A stretch of 64,000 bases of DNA from Hysterangium stoloniferum (GCA_015178975.1 WHVD01000009.1:310001-374000), one strand, 5' to 3'; counted from the first letter of the stretch, positions 49,476-60,106 are shown. A program made the numbers and translations. The notes: generated from the sequence alone by a model not told the origin.

Positions 49476-49924
49476 CGATGGTCACAAGACGTGACAGTCA
49501 CAAGACCCGAAGGATGTCATACACGTGCACAGGCGCGAGAGCATTATGTCATCATATATGCTACTACAGGAAAAACCGGAAATCTCTGGAACATTTCAGT
49601 GGCTGCCAAAGGAATAGTAGTTAATAGGTACTAATAAGAGATAGAATATTGTAGAATATTCTATAAGTTTCCAAAATGTTCTATTATGCCAAGAATATTC
49701 TATAGCATCTTAGAAAGTAGTTAGAACCTTCCATAATGCTCTAGAAAATTCTAGAAAATTCTAAATGACATCATTCCTTTCAGAATGACATCATTCAATC
49801 TTCTAGAATCTTCTAAATGTCTCAGACTTAAAATGTATATAAGGAGCTCAGCCCCAGCCTTGAAATGAAGAACATCTTTACTACATTTTATCAGTCATAT
49901 CAGTGTGCCACTGCAGCAAGCAGT

Positions 49925-50195
49925 TTATTCCACCCCTTGTTGGGCTGTTGGACAAATAAATACAAATACTTAGTCACCTCTAGTTGAGCTGCTGACCTAA
50001 GTTATCTCAGGATTCCTTTGTCACCTCTTGTTGAGCTTCTGACAATAATCCTACCAATCAGGATTCTCAGTCACCTCTTATTGAGTAATTTGACTGATTA
50101 TCACATTGCAAATAATCCTTGTTACATTTCTCGTTATTTGTACTCTAAAACTTCAGTCACCTCTTGTTGAGTAATTTGATTGTTTATTACATTAC
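49925..50195 (+). other. Array of five covarying hairpins in LTR1 copy 3
   Basis: Five units of the same design as in copy 4, with lower stems TCCA/TGGA, GTCA/TGAC and GTCA/TGAT and upper stems CCC/GGG or CTC/GAG. Loops are TTGTT, TAGTT or TTATT; the 3' internal-loop strand is CTGT, CTGC, CTTC or TAATT. Confidence 0.7.
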
Positions 50196-51250
50196 AAATA
50201 ATCCCTGTTCTATTTGCTTATTTATTGTGAATCAGTAAAGCATATTCACATAAACAAATACTGAGAATATCCTTTTGCAAGATCCTAAGATTACATTAAG
50301 ATCCTGATAAGTTAGTATCACAGTAGACCTTGTAGGTTAGTGTAAATAAAGCATATAAGCCAAATAGTGTTTTATTCTATATCTAATCTTTTGACCTGTT
50401 TATAAATATTTTTACTGTTTGTTAAATAGTATATAAACTAGCTAGAATCGAAGTTGAATCTAGATTCTGAATCAGTGAATTGTTATTCATATTTTAAGAA
50501 CATATTTTCACAGAAAAGGAACAAGCTTGCACAAGCAGCTCTCAAAACCTTCTTTGCGAAGTAGGGTGCATATATTCAAGTAAACTCTTGACTTCAGGGG
50601 TTCTAAGTCTATTCAGGCTGCCACTGATTAATATCAAATACTTAAATTATTTTACCTTGCAGTGAATTGAGTATTTGCACATTTTGATAGAGCATTGGAC
50701 TCCTTTTTCAGAAAATATTATTAAAGTAAGGCTAATACATCACACAAGTCTCCTTTCCTGTATACAGCCCGAGCTACTCTGAGAACCCTGCAACCAGGAA
50801 CCTCCAAAGAATCCCACTTTGTGGAAATTACTGGCAATGCTGAAGAAGTTACTGAAGCAACCCAACCTGAAGCACCTGAAGGGGATAACAATCAATCAGC
50901 TCCGGAACCTGAACCCGAGGATGGTGACCAACCCATACCTCAGGCCAGTGGTTCTAAGAAATCTGCAAAACAAAAACTGGTTCTCGATCTCGATGAGACA
51001 TGGGAATTGTTCTCAGGTACCCTAGGATCCCTTAACAAATTCCTTAAAAGCAATACCAAGGAAAAAGAACCTGGGCAAACCTGACTCAACAAACCCGAAC
51101 TGTTTACCAGCTCAAACCCGAAGAAAGTGCTGACATTTCTTATGCAATGTCGATTCAACTTTTGGGACCGCCCGGCTGCATTTGCAATGGATGACCAAAA
51201 GGTAAATTTTGCACTCTCTTAGCTTAAGGACTCTGCAGCAGTGTGAGGTA

Positions 51251-53780
51251 TCAACCTCATCTCATAATATTCTCTTAATTTTCTGTGGATTATTTAATAT
51301 TTTTTTGAATTTATTGTATTTTTATTATGTTTATTGTGAAAAATAGGCCTTATTCCTTTTAACTTCGCATAAATAATAGCATATATGGACTCATACATAT
51401 TATGCTATTATTACTTAATTAATTAATTATAATTTTTAACTAATTATTTATATTTTATTTACTTAGTTATTGCTTTTCGGCACCTTGCTGCAAACTTGTC
51501 TGTGCATTTTTGGAGTCACGTGACTTATTAGATAAGCCTCCAGTGTCAGGATGTCACACAAGTCACGGATGTGACTACCTGAGTCATTAATTGATTCTGC
51601 CAACTCATTGTTTGCTTCCGTCCCAGGACTGCAGCCTTGAACCTTCATGTTCAAGCAAGAGGTTAGAACCCTTGTCTCAGAGAGGGGAATCACATGGTAA
51701 ATAAAGGGTAAAATATAAGTAGAATATGAGGTCATTATGACCTAAATAATGACCTCATAAAGTAAATAAATGATTAAATATTTAGTTATCAAAATGTATA
51801 TAAGGAGGGCCAAGTTTCCAATAAAATCATCTTATCACACACACATTCTACTGCACAGCTCAGAAGCTTATCTAATCATCCTAAGGACAATAATAGCCTT
51901 AGTCTGATACACTAACTGCAAGCACCTACACTTGCAGAATCTTGAATCTTTGTCAGCAACTCTTGAACTTAGCTAATCATCTAAGTTCCCCCAGCCTCAC
52001 AGCTATCCTTAAGCTTACTAAATACATAGTAAACCTAACATAAGTACCTTTATTCGTCGAAATTTACGCCCGCGGGGCGCATGTGTGAGTAAATCCCAGG
52101 TCCAACCGTGTAAATGCAGCAGTAAAAGCCCCAAAGCCCTGGGCCACAGGGCTGCCAGCTGCCGACACCCTTTTTGCTTCCGACACGGAACCAAGCCCGA
52201 CCGCTGACGGCATTTGCTTCCGTGTCTGGGATACTTTGGCGGATGCTAAGGTGAGATTATCACGTGGGGGACAGCAATATAGTGTAGTGTCCCAACGTTG
52301 TTTACATTTCCCCAATGCAAAATTGGAGTTTCCTAATCCTTGTCTCCTTGTCTCTCTCTTCTGTCTGAATAAAATTTATTCATTCAGTGTCAGCGATATA
52401 TATATACTGTATACATGCATTTCATTATTATATGACACGGCTATATGCTCATCATCTCTCATTTCAGCTCTAGTTGACTCATCCTTGCTGCCAGACAGAG
52501 AGTGTGTGTTGTGGGGTTGTTTTGGGCAGGTTGAAAGGGGGCCCAATCCCACCCACAGAGAGTTATGCTGAAAGCACCAGAATTTCCGGCTACACAATCA
52601 GTTGCGGCAGAGTTTAAACTGGCCACAGTGATATGCAGCTGGGCAAAATATAGTTGTCCCAGTGTGATTTCTCATCGGAGCACTGATGTAATGCCATGTA
52701 AATCATCAATAATAGTGTTATGACAATGCCAGTGAAAAAAATCCCCTTCCGAGCTTGTCTTTAATCAGAATTTATGTGGTAAATTCTGGCAGTAAATATA
52801 AGCCCCACATAGGCTTATGGGCTACTTATTTTACTTATTGCGTAAATTCTCATAAATTCTCATGCTCGGGCCCATTTGATAATTTTTAAATTAGATATAG
52901 ATTGGGTCGCATATTGTAGCTGATATGGTGAGTATTTCTGAGACGGGATGAGCAGCCACTAAATTGATATCATTTCATGTATATTTTTACCGGCCAAAAC
53001 CGGCCAGTGGTGTGGGGACTGACTCATGGTGCAAGTGGAGAATATCGCAATTACTGGTATAATCTTATTAAAGGAATTTTACGGCACATTTGTGCACAAT
53101 CTTACATTGTATTCTACTATTTATTTCGCATAGACAGACACACTGCACTTGCTGGTTGTAAATTATGTAATCTTAGACTTGAAAGAGACTTGTGACATGT
53201 TGTTGTGTGATGAAACTGCATGGCTAACGCGCGCACAATGGCAACTTCGACCTTGACAAGGTCAGACTCATCCTGGACATCTTATTACAGTACGCTCTCA
53301 TAGGATCATGATTAAAATTTCATTGCTTATCTCACATAGCATTGTCGCAGAGCAGCACACTGGTCGCACATGCAACACAATGCAGTCGCACACGCAATGC
53401 AATGCAGTCGCAGTGGCTTCTCAACCTAGTGCACACCTCATCTCTTTATTACACGAATGTGGACAGACATTGCCATACTCTTTTAATCCATTTGTCAAGA
53501 CGTTCCCTTCTGATGACATTCATGAGAACCATACCCTGGAACCACTTACCTTGAAGCCCCAAGTGCTCTGCTCTCACATAGTTGTCTACCGATTTGATTC
53601 CCACTCCCAATCCAATTGCGAATCCTATCCCGGATATTACAGGCAATAATGTTGGCACCTTGGTTCAGGTCTCTTGATCAGGAAAGGAGGGTACCCCCAT
53701 ATTTAATCCTCAGCAAAAACCGTGGAATATTGAATTTTTCACCCTCTTGTTGATCACTAACCTTGGTTGTACCTGTCAGT
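51251..53780. other. Unassigned, repeat-like region
   Basis: About 2.5 kb. A GTATATAAGGAGGGCC sequence near 51790 followed by a leader-like AC-rich stretch resembles an LTR promoter, and CCTAACA at 52034-52040 could be an LTR end, but no matching start or TSD was found. Near 52064-52250 is a GC-rich patch. Frames at 53308-53658 overlap on both strands and match nothing I know. Confidence 0.35.
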
Positions 53781-53844
53781 TATCTAATGCTCTACTTATT
53801 TTTGTAATACTGAGAATCCTGTACTCTAGTTCTCATCTCGTTCA

Positions 53845-54275
53845 AGATTTGGTACACAGAACATCAAGCTTTTTCAGTGTACTGATCTGGAAGACGTCTA
53901 CTGCCCTGTTGTTATGATTGTGATTGAATCCGGGGCCATATATTCATTTTCCCTCGCAGCATTATTTGCTGACTACCTGAGTGGGAGCCCTTCTCAGTAC
54001 TTTATTATTGATGCTGTAAGTTGTATCCCCCCTGTCTTCGAGGTGAGCCAAGCTGAATGCAACTTCTACAGTTACCGCAACTCATAGTAAGTTCACCCAA
54101 CGTGCTCATAAATCTTCTGCTAAGCTTGTTACAGGGCATTGCCTTTACCCTCATTATCGTTCGGATCAGTTTGGGCAGAACAGTGGAGCAGTCAACAACT
54201 GGAATTAGTAACGGGACAAGCACAAATTCACAGAGCGTTGGAGGTTACAGATCAAGCCAATTCACCATGAAGCCA
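53845..54275 (+). pseudogene. 3' fragment of a basidiomycete multi-pass membrane protein gene
   Basis: One exon-like stretch reads NIKLFQCTDLEDVYCPVVMI followed by VIESGAIYSFSLAALF (to about 54015). After an intron-like gap a second reads GIAFTLIIVRISLGRTVEQ (54136 to about 54195), followed by a Ser/Thr tail. Hydrophobic segments with an E-S-G-A-I-Y motif and a terminal FTLIIVRxxLG helix are typical of a large agaricomycete family of seven-helix membrane proteins of unknown function. Upstream exons were not found, so this looks like a truncated copy next to an LTR element. Confidence 0.45.
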
Positions 54276-54299
54276 CTTGCTGTACATTTATCAAAGCAA

Positions 54300-54560
54300 G
54301 GAACCACCTCTGCACCCGCACCTATGGACCTGCACTATGGACCTACACCTCTGCACAGATTTAAATATTGTTTGTCTTACAGTTTATTTGAGGGTGGATG
54401 GTGCAACTATGCACGTGCACCTACACACCGGCACCTATGCACCCATGCACTGGCACCTACGCACCTGCACCTCCGCACCAGCACCCATGCACCTACACAC
54501 CCACACCAATGCACCCACACCCAACGCACCCGCACCCAACGCACCCGCACCCAACGCACC
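54300..54560 (+). repeat. Degenerate CACC/GCAC tandem repeat
   Basis: A run rich in GCACCYR hexamers, ending in three 13-bp units of ACGCACCCGCACC/ACGCACC type just before the element A LTR at 54564. Reading frames over it are low-complexity artefacts. Confidence 0.7.
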
Positions 54561-54563
54561 AAT

Positions 54564-55192
54564 TGTGAGAGGTATGGCGAAATACACTCGGGAAATATAG
54601 TCGGATGAGCTCTTACTATATCTCCTTTATTATTTCTATTTTCTCTCTTTTATTATATCTATAATTAGTTCGACGACCTATGTATGTGGTACATCGACTC
54701 TTGTGGGCACACACACGCCAGACTTATGTATTCTAGTGCCTATAGTTTAGAACTCAGACACTTTTACACTGCAACCATGACTTACTCAGACACCTGTTAG
54801 TGTCCTGTAAGTTGTGATTGGTGTATCGTCTCGACCGTCACAGACGGGCTTTAGCTACTCATTCAATCTGAGTTTCGAACTGTACCAGTCGAAACTCAAT
54901 CCTTATCTCAACCCGCGTGGACTACATCCACGCTACTCTATTATTCGACTCTCTAACTACTCTACTTGCACTCGAGCAGTCGTCCAGAATCGCACTTAAC
55001 AGTCGATTCTACTTATTCATTCTAGCTATCTACCTTACTTTAGATAGCTACTTCTCTCTACCGTATTGAACTAAGTAGTCAATATGCATGCGGTCTGTAT
55101 TAGACTTAGATAGTCAATACATCGTGGTATCGTACCTAAATGGTCGATATTCTTTGTATATAGAACGGTTAGAACTTCTACCACTCTTCACA
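54564..55192 (+). mobile_element. 5' LTR of element A (Gypsy-type, gag-containing)
   Basis: A 629-bp unit from TGTGAGAGGTATGG to CTCTTCACA. One base later comes TGGTGATCCGGGC, a TGG-initial candidate primer-binding site, and then a gag frame. Its ends and 3' 50 bp match those of the element B LTRs. It contains at least five bulged hairpins (listed separately). The matching 3' LTR would lie beyond the window. Confidence 0.8.
54870..55149 (+). other. Cluster of bulged hairpins in the element A LTR
   Basis: Five hairpins share one plan: lower stem, one unpaired base on the 5' side, upper stem ACY/RGT, short loop. (1) 54870-54897, lower GAGTTTCG/CGAAACTC, bulge A, ACTG/CAGT, loop TAC. (2) 54986-55010, AGAATCG/CGATTCT, bulge C, loop TAAC. 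(3) 55064-55084, TATTG/CAATA, bulge A, loop AAGT. (4) 55097-55120, GTATT/AATAC, bulge A, GACT/AGTC, loop TAGAT. (5) 55128-55149, TATCG/CGATA, bulge T, ACC/GGT, loop TAAAT. Perfect hairpins without the bulge occur at 54915-54933 and 55023-55050. Confidence 0.65.
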
Positions 55193-55270
55193 GTGGTGAT
55201 CCGGGCTGGACCATACTTTCTTTATGAAGAAAAAACAATATCTTACAACTATAGGCTTCTAAGCACGTAA

Positions 55271-55947
55271 ATGACTACTGGCAAGAACCAAACGTCGAGA
55301 CCTTCGATGACCCCAAGTAATTCAAAACCTCATCAAAGCCCTGCGAGTCTGGAACCACCCCATAACGTCACCATGAGGAAGTCTTTGTTGACTTTTCAAA
55401 AACCAGTTCTTCCTGGGAGTCCTCCCGGAGCAGCAGCTGGACCGTCAACGGAAGCCCCCCCAAGTCTGCAAGAAGAACATCCGCCGACTGAGCAGTCGAA
55501 CATTCCAGGAGCTAACGTCGAGACTATCCGTGCTTCCGAACCCGTTCTCTCGTTCCCGCCTAGACAGGTCATCCTTAAGCAATTCTTTAGGGGTCATATG
55601 ATTTATGCTCAACCCATTGACTTACAATGGGATGCGTACTACGCCAATCGAATCCCTGCAGATCAGGTTACTCCCTTCGTGGAGGAGTATAATTCGGATT
55701 ACCCTCTTCTACCGGTGACTGTAGCAGTCTGGTTAGGTCATTATCAGGCCATTTTATCGGCGCAAGATCTATTCACGCGACCTGGAACCCTCGAGGATCT
55801 GACCCACTTGATTCCCGAATGGTCGAGTGAGGTTACTTCTGTTATGGAAGAAGGAAGGACAATTCTTAAGCAAGAAGTGTTCTCTTCATTTCTCGAAGCG
55901 CTCCGCACACATGACGACACGTTGCAAATCCTTCATGTCCTGCTCGG
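55271..55947 (+). pseudogene. Gag of element A, 5' part, interrupted by element B
   Basis: Frame from ATG 55271 after the candidate primer-binding site. The N terminus is Pro/Ser-rich; the core reads SFPPRQVILKQFFRGHMIY, YPLLPVTVAVWLGHYQAIL and LQILHVLLG, where element B enters. A homologous frame in element B continues past this point. The remainder of this gag is found after element B, from 62289. Confidence 0.75.
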
Positions 55948-56420
55948 TGTGAGGAGTATGCTTTTACCAGAGTTTCATTGTGGTAAAACACTCCTTTTAT
56001 TTCATTTATATTTTACATATTCTATTCATATTTTACTATCTTTCATATTCTTCGAATATCGCATATTTCATTAGTTCAAAGCATTGTGTATACTTGTGGG
56101 TGCACTCAGCACCAATTAGAACTCAGACACACTTAACCCAAGAACCACCACTCGTAAGACACAAACTAGGTCTACTACAAGCGGTGATCAGGGTAACGTG
56201 TCAGCTACCACATAGGTAGCATTATCTGAACTACTGAATACTTCTGGCCTTGAACTATAACAGTCGAGGCCTCCACTCGAACCATCGCACTCGTTGACTC
56301 ATTCGTCATCTCGTGCTCTTTCTCTCACTTCCTCTTATATTGCACCGAATAGGTCAATATCCTTCCTTTCTACTCATTTCTTCGAATATAGAACGGTCAG
56401 AACTTCCACCACTCTTCACA
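55948..56420 (+). repeat. 5' LTR of element B
   Basis: TGTGAGGAGTATGC to CTCTTCACA. It contains TTTTACC/GGTAAAA as an imperfect terminal hairpin (perfect over 10 bp in the 3' LTR, where one base differs), a GCTACC/GGTAGC hairpin at 56204-56220, and two bulged hairpins at 56246-56271 and 56337-56360. Confidence 0.88.
56246..56360 (+). other. Two bulged hairpins in the element B 5' LTR
   Basis: At 56246-56271: lower GGCCTTG/CGAGGCC (one G-U), bulge A, ACT/AGT, loop ATAAC. At 56337-56360: lower ATATTG/CAATAT, bulge C, ACC/GGT, loop GAATA. Both recur in the 3' LTR at 62109-62134 and 62200-62223. Confidence 0.65.
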
Positions 56421-56503
56421 GTGGTGATCCGAGCTGGACCATACTTTCCCTACGAAGAAAATCTTTATATTCAAATACGAAATTCTAACTATACAGCTGC
56501 GAG

Positions 56504-57676
56504 GTGTCAACATTTGCAACTTCGCAAAAGGCTGTCTGGAACTCCTCGCACGCTGAGCGTTGCGAATCTGGTCAAATGGAAGGTAACTCGAACTTCGAGC
56601 AGTTGAGTCCCTTGGAAAGGCAAAATGCTCACACCTTCGTGAAGAATACCCTGGTCTTCCCGCCGAGACAAGTTATACTCGAGCATCATGGCCAATTACT
56701 TTATTCGGAGCCTGTCAATGTGAAGTGGGGCTCTTACTACGCTCCTCGAGTTTCGAAAGATAAGGTCATCACTGCCACGAAGGATTACAGGACTAGATAC
56801 CCATCCATGCCTGCAACAGTAGCAGTTTGGCTAGGTCAGTATCATGGCATCATATCAGCACACGATTTATTCACTTGGCCTGGAACTCTTGACGAGGTAA
56901 CAAAGTTGATCCCGAAGTGGTCAAACGATGTGATGTTCTTCCGAGAAAAGGGAATAGCGGGTATCAAGATGGAACTGTTCACTCTCCTCACTGATTTACT
57001 TTGTGTGCATGATGATCTGCTACAGATTATGCATGTATTGCTCGGAGGGGACCACATCGTGCCAAGGGTTGATACAGATTTCATATACATTCAAACATTG
57101 AAGGAATCCATATACGGTAAACCCTCGAATGTGTGCTTCGCCTACTTTACTCTCAGGTCGAGATTGATGCACAACCTGGAGAGATGTAACAAGATGATGG
57201 CGGAATTGCTCAATGGGTTTGATGAGCCAACACGAACACCCTCTGGTCCCTTTCATGAAGAATGTCCTGGAATCTATGCCAGATCAACCGCCAAAAAAAG
57301 ACAGTTGTCTTTCTCAAATGTGTCTGCAAAAAAGATCACATTCAAAGTCGTCTCCAGTTCCCCATCATTCTCAGGTCGAGATTCGCAGTGTCCTGACGAA
57401 TCTCACCATCCATCACCTATCCATTCTATCCCATTTACTCCGCCGAGTGGACCCTCCAATAAGTTGTCCAATAGCTCGAATGATTGGGACTGCAGTAAAG
57501 GGTTGGAAACTGGGGGGCAGAAATCAGACGATGGTTCTGACAATAGAAAAGGCTCAGAACAGGACTCACCAATGGTAAAGGCATCCCATCTTGCAGGACT
57601 CGACAAAAGCTTTCCCATGGAGATACCACCAGGAATTCATCGACACAAGCCCCTAATTCCAGAATGGGGGCACTGA
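56504..57676 (+). CDS. Gag-like protein of element B
   Basis: A 390-aa open frame. After about 40 residues the core reads FPPRQVILEHHGQLLYSEP, YPSMPATVAVWLGQYHGII, LLQIMHVLLGGDHIVP and FAYFTLRSRLMHNLE, homologous to the element A frame. The C-terminal third is Ser/Pro/Gly-rich without a zinc knuckle, unlike element A, which ends with a CCHC motif. The protein is presumed to be a capsid-type structural protein of a retrotransposon; that is inferred from position after an LTR and from homology to the knuckle-containing frame. The true start may be the later ATG at about 56577 (MEGNSNFEQLSPLERQNAH). Confidence 0.65.
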   Translation: MSTFATSQKAVWNSSHAERCESGQMEGNSNFEQLSPLERQNAHTFVKNTLVFPPRQVILEHHGQLLYSEPVNVKWGSYYAPRVSKDKVITATKDYRTRYPSMPATVAVWLGQYHGIISAHDLFTWPGTLDEVTKLIPKWSNDVMFFREKGIAGIKMELFTLLTDLLCVHDDLLQIMHVLLGGDHIVPRVDTDFIYIQTLKESIYGKPSNVCFAYFTLRSRLMHNLERCNKMMAELLNGFDEPTRTPSGPFHEECPGIYARSTAKKRQLSFSNVSAKKITFKVVSSSPSFSGRDSQCPDESHHPSPIHSIPFTPPSGPSNKLSNSSNDWDCSKGLETGGQKSDDGSDNRKGSEQDSPMVKASHLAGLDKSFPMEIPPGIHRHKPLIPEWGH

Positions 57677-57929
57677 TGAAGTTTCTGCAAATGGAAGGCA
57701 ATCACGGACACACCATGCTGGACACCTCTCAACAGACCAAGCCGAGGACGGATACATTCCCATTTGACCCAGGACGCTCCCTCAAAATTTATGTCGTGTG
57801 GGGGACAATCGTGATGTTGTGAGATTGTTCTGGAACAACAATGTCACAACAGGGGGGCAGTATAGGGGTATAGGAGAGGGCACATATGGGATCGTCACCT
57901 ATGGCCTGCAAGAGCACACTAACATCTGC

Positions 57930-58760
57930 ATCACCAGTCTCGCCGATGGACAGTCGAGAGCTGGGTGCAGTGCATGAGCACATAGGCACGACTGTGCAGG
58001 AGTATGGGTGCGGTGCATGGATGCAGGTGTGGCAGCATGCAAACGACTGCGTCACCAGTCTCGCCAATGAAATGGTCGAGAGCTGGATGCAGTGCGCGAG
58101 CATGCTGCGAGAGTTTGCGCAAGTCCGGTGCGTGGGCGTGGTTTGAAGGCGCAATTGCACGGGTGCACAGGTGCGGTGTGTGGGCGTAGTTTGAAGACGC
58201 CGGTGCGCTGCGCGACACGTGAATGTGCGCACATGCGACGCATGAAGGTGCGCGCGTGTGGCGCGTGGATGTGATGCGCGCATGCGGCGCGTGGATGTGG
58301 TGCGCGCGGTGTGTGGAGACGCGTGGACATGGTTCATGTGCGCAGCATGTGGAGGCGCATGGACGTGGTGCATGTGCACGGCGTGTGGAGGCGTGTGGAC
58401 GTGGTGCGTGCGTGCGGTGTGTAGATGTGGGCGCCCTGCAAGGTTGCGCAAGTGCGCTGTGTGCAAGCACGCCGTATGAGTGCACAAGTGCGTTGCGCGG
58501 GTGTGCAAGCACGCCGCACGAGTGCATGAGTGCGCAAGTGTGCTGTGCGGGTGTCTAAATGTGCTGCATGAGTGCGCAAGTGCATTGCACGGGAGTGCAC
58601 ACATGCCACGCAAGTGCACGAGCGCACTGCAAGCATGCGCGGGTGCACGACTGCGTTGTGCAGGGATGACAGTACGCCCCACAGGTGCACAAGTGTAGTA
58701 CGAGGGCGCAGTTTGAAGGTGTATGGGTGCAGTCCATGGGTGCGGTTCAAAGGTGTGCAA
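57930..58760. repeat. GC-rich degenerate tandem repeat region of element B
   Basis: About 800 bp of GTGCGC/GTGTGC-type words in irregular periods (for example GGCGCGTGGATGTG, CGCAAGTGCGCTGTG). All frames on both strands are rich in Cys, His, Ala and Arg and stay open by composition only, including a 323-codon minus-strand frame that I reject as a gene. Two hairpins with TCTCG/CGAGA stems lie at about 57946 and 58051. Confidence 0.75.
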
Positions 58761-58971
58761 GTCAGTATGTGGATGGCATCACCAAGCAAAATGGATGGAC
58801 ATACCTTACCCAGTCCTTCCAAAATGATGAGGATGTGAGGACGACAGTCGAGCATGAAACAGACTAAGGGGCTGACCTCCAAAACTTGTGGAAACATGTG
58901 GACGCATGGCCGTGTCACCTCACAATGAAGCCTTCACACCGTCTTCTACTCTTAGCCTTCCCCTCTGCTAA

Positions 58972-58997
58972 AGCTTCGTACTGAAATAGTCGAAGCT
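58972..58997 (+). other. Bulged hairpin in element B interior
   Basis: Lower stem AGCTTCG/CGAAGCT, bulge T, ACT/AGT, loop GAAAT, 40 bp before the nested LTR1 copy 4. Confidence 0.65.
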
Positions 58998-59328
58998 CTG
59001 TTCTTCTAAGCCTTTCAACTTACAGGTTCAGCACACACTGTCATGTATTTTAAAGGTTTTTTCATTTTTCGCAATTTCCCCGAAAACGAAATTCTTAATA
59101 AAGGCTCTAAAAATGTACTTATATCACTATGGTAAAATTGGACAGTATTCCTTTGAATTATCTTGAAATTATGCAAATTATTTTGTATTTTTATCTAAAA
59201 AACTGAGTTTTATTCTTTTTTAACTATATATCTTCAAACGGGCCACCTGGCGCTTATTACACAATGCGCGGGAATAGTCATCACAACAAGTGACCGTCGT
59301 CACAACGAGTGACCATCGTCACAATGCG

Positions 59329-59520
59329 TGACAGTCACACGGGCGCGCGACAGTCACACGGGCGCGCGACAGTCACACGGGCGCGCGACAGTCACACGGG
59401 CGCGCGACAGTCACACGGGCGCGCGACAGTCACACGGGCGCGCGACAGTCACACGGGCGCGCGACAGTCACACGGGCGCGCGACAGTCACACGGGCGCGC
59501 GACAGTCACAAGGGCGCACG
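59329..59520 (+). repeat. 19-bp GC-rich minisatellite, about ten units, in LTR1 copy 4
   Basis: Units of AGTCACACGGGCGCGCGAC, nearly perfect. The sequence differs from the array in copy 3 (CACGGG in place of CAGAGG), so each copy homogenised separately. Confidence 0.9.
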
Positions 59521-59832
59521 TGTGTCACACGCGCACTAGTGCGGGAATATTATGTCATACATTATGTCATTTGAGAATATTAAGTCATATGTTATGTCAT
59601 CTGGGAATATTATGTCATACATTATGTCATCATATATGCTACAGTAGAGAATGGCAGAAATGTCTAAAACATTCCAAGTAAAATAGCTAAAATAGGATAG
59701 AAATAATTCAATATGTCTCTAAATGTCTCACATCTCAGTGTATATAAGGAGCTCTGCTCCAGCCATGAAATACAACCAATTTTATCAACCCATTTACACC
59801 ACATTTGTGTGTCACTGCAGCAAGCAGGCTAA

Positions 59833-60106
59833 TCCACCCCAATCTGGGCAGTTGGACATCTAATTCCACCTCTATCAGAGCTATTGGAAACCCTTGCCAC
59901 CTCTATCAGAGTTGTTGGCCCAATAAGATCCCTTGTCACCTCAATCTGAGTTGTTGACTGATCTTTGTTCCCCCTGTCACCTCAATCTGAGTTGTTGACT
60001 ATTGTTCCCCCTTGCCACCTCTTAATTGAGTAGCTGGCTTTATTACTTTTTCTAACTTCTATTTAAGTTGTTGGAATCCGTTGCCACCTCGGTTAGAGTT
60101 GTTGGC
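59833..60106 (+). other. Array of eight covarying hairpins in LTR1 copy 4
   Basis: Units at 59833-59856, 59864-59889, 59896-59919, 59935-59958, 59976-59999, 60014-60038, 60050-60076 and 60083-60106. Each has a lower stem of 4-5 bp, one unpaired base 5' (C, once A), a 3-bp upper stem, a 5-6 nt loop and four unpaired bases 3'. Lower stems: TCCA/TGGA, TTCCA/TGGAA, GCCA/TGGC, GTCA/TGAC twice, GCCA/TGGC, TTCTA/TGGAA (one G-U), GCCA/TGGC. Upper stems: CCC/GGG, CTC/GAG six times, CTT/AAG. Both strands of each stem change together. Confidence 0.75.

Larger units (their letters stand above)
48366..50744 (+). mobile_element. Solo LTR, family LTR1 (copy 3), in a gag relic
   Basis: A 2379-bp unit, start TGGTATGTATTTC (first dinucleotides altered from the TGTTATG of other copies), end ATACATCACA, exact TSD CAAGT (48361-48365, 50745-50749). 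It is the longest copy because its internal minisatellite has about 30 units. It contains the TATA-like site GTATATAAGGAGCTC near 49838 and five hairpin units at about 49925-50195. Confidence 0.9.
48305..51250 (+). pseudogene. Gag relic of a Ty3/Gypsy-type element, split by a solo LTR
   Basis: The frame starts MPLRKKDAKPSGEAESSTLK at 48305 and is interrupted at 48366 by LTR1 copy 3. It resumes in the same frame at 50750 once the 5-bp TSD is discounted. After an acidic, Pro/Glu-rich stretch and an in-frame TGA at about 51082, it continues with LTFLMQCRFNFWDRP and AFAMDDQKVNFAL, the usual start of a Ty3/Gypsy Gag core domain. Two more stops follow (TAG near 51220, TGA near 51245), after which similarity is lost. 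No reverse transcriptase or integrase follows, so only a fragment remains. Confidence 0.75.

Noticed and set aside
48845..49634. Two overlapping frames of about 260 codons with a 19-residue period
   Set aside because: They are translations of the 19-bp minisatellite inside an LTR; all frames are open for the same reason.
51544..52040. Possible solo LTR (TGTCAGG to CCTAACA) with a TATA-like site
   Set aside because: The flanking pentamers do not match and no second copy is present in the window, so boundaries cannot be supported.
57789..58760. 323-codon minus-strand frame rich in His, Cys, Thr and Ala
   Set aside because: Low-complexity translation of a GC-rich degenerate repeat in element B; similar frames exist in several phases.
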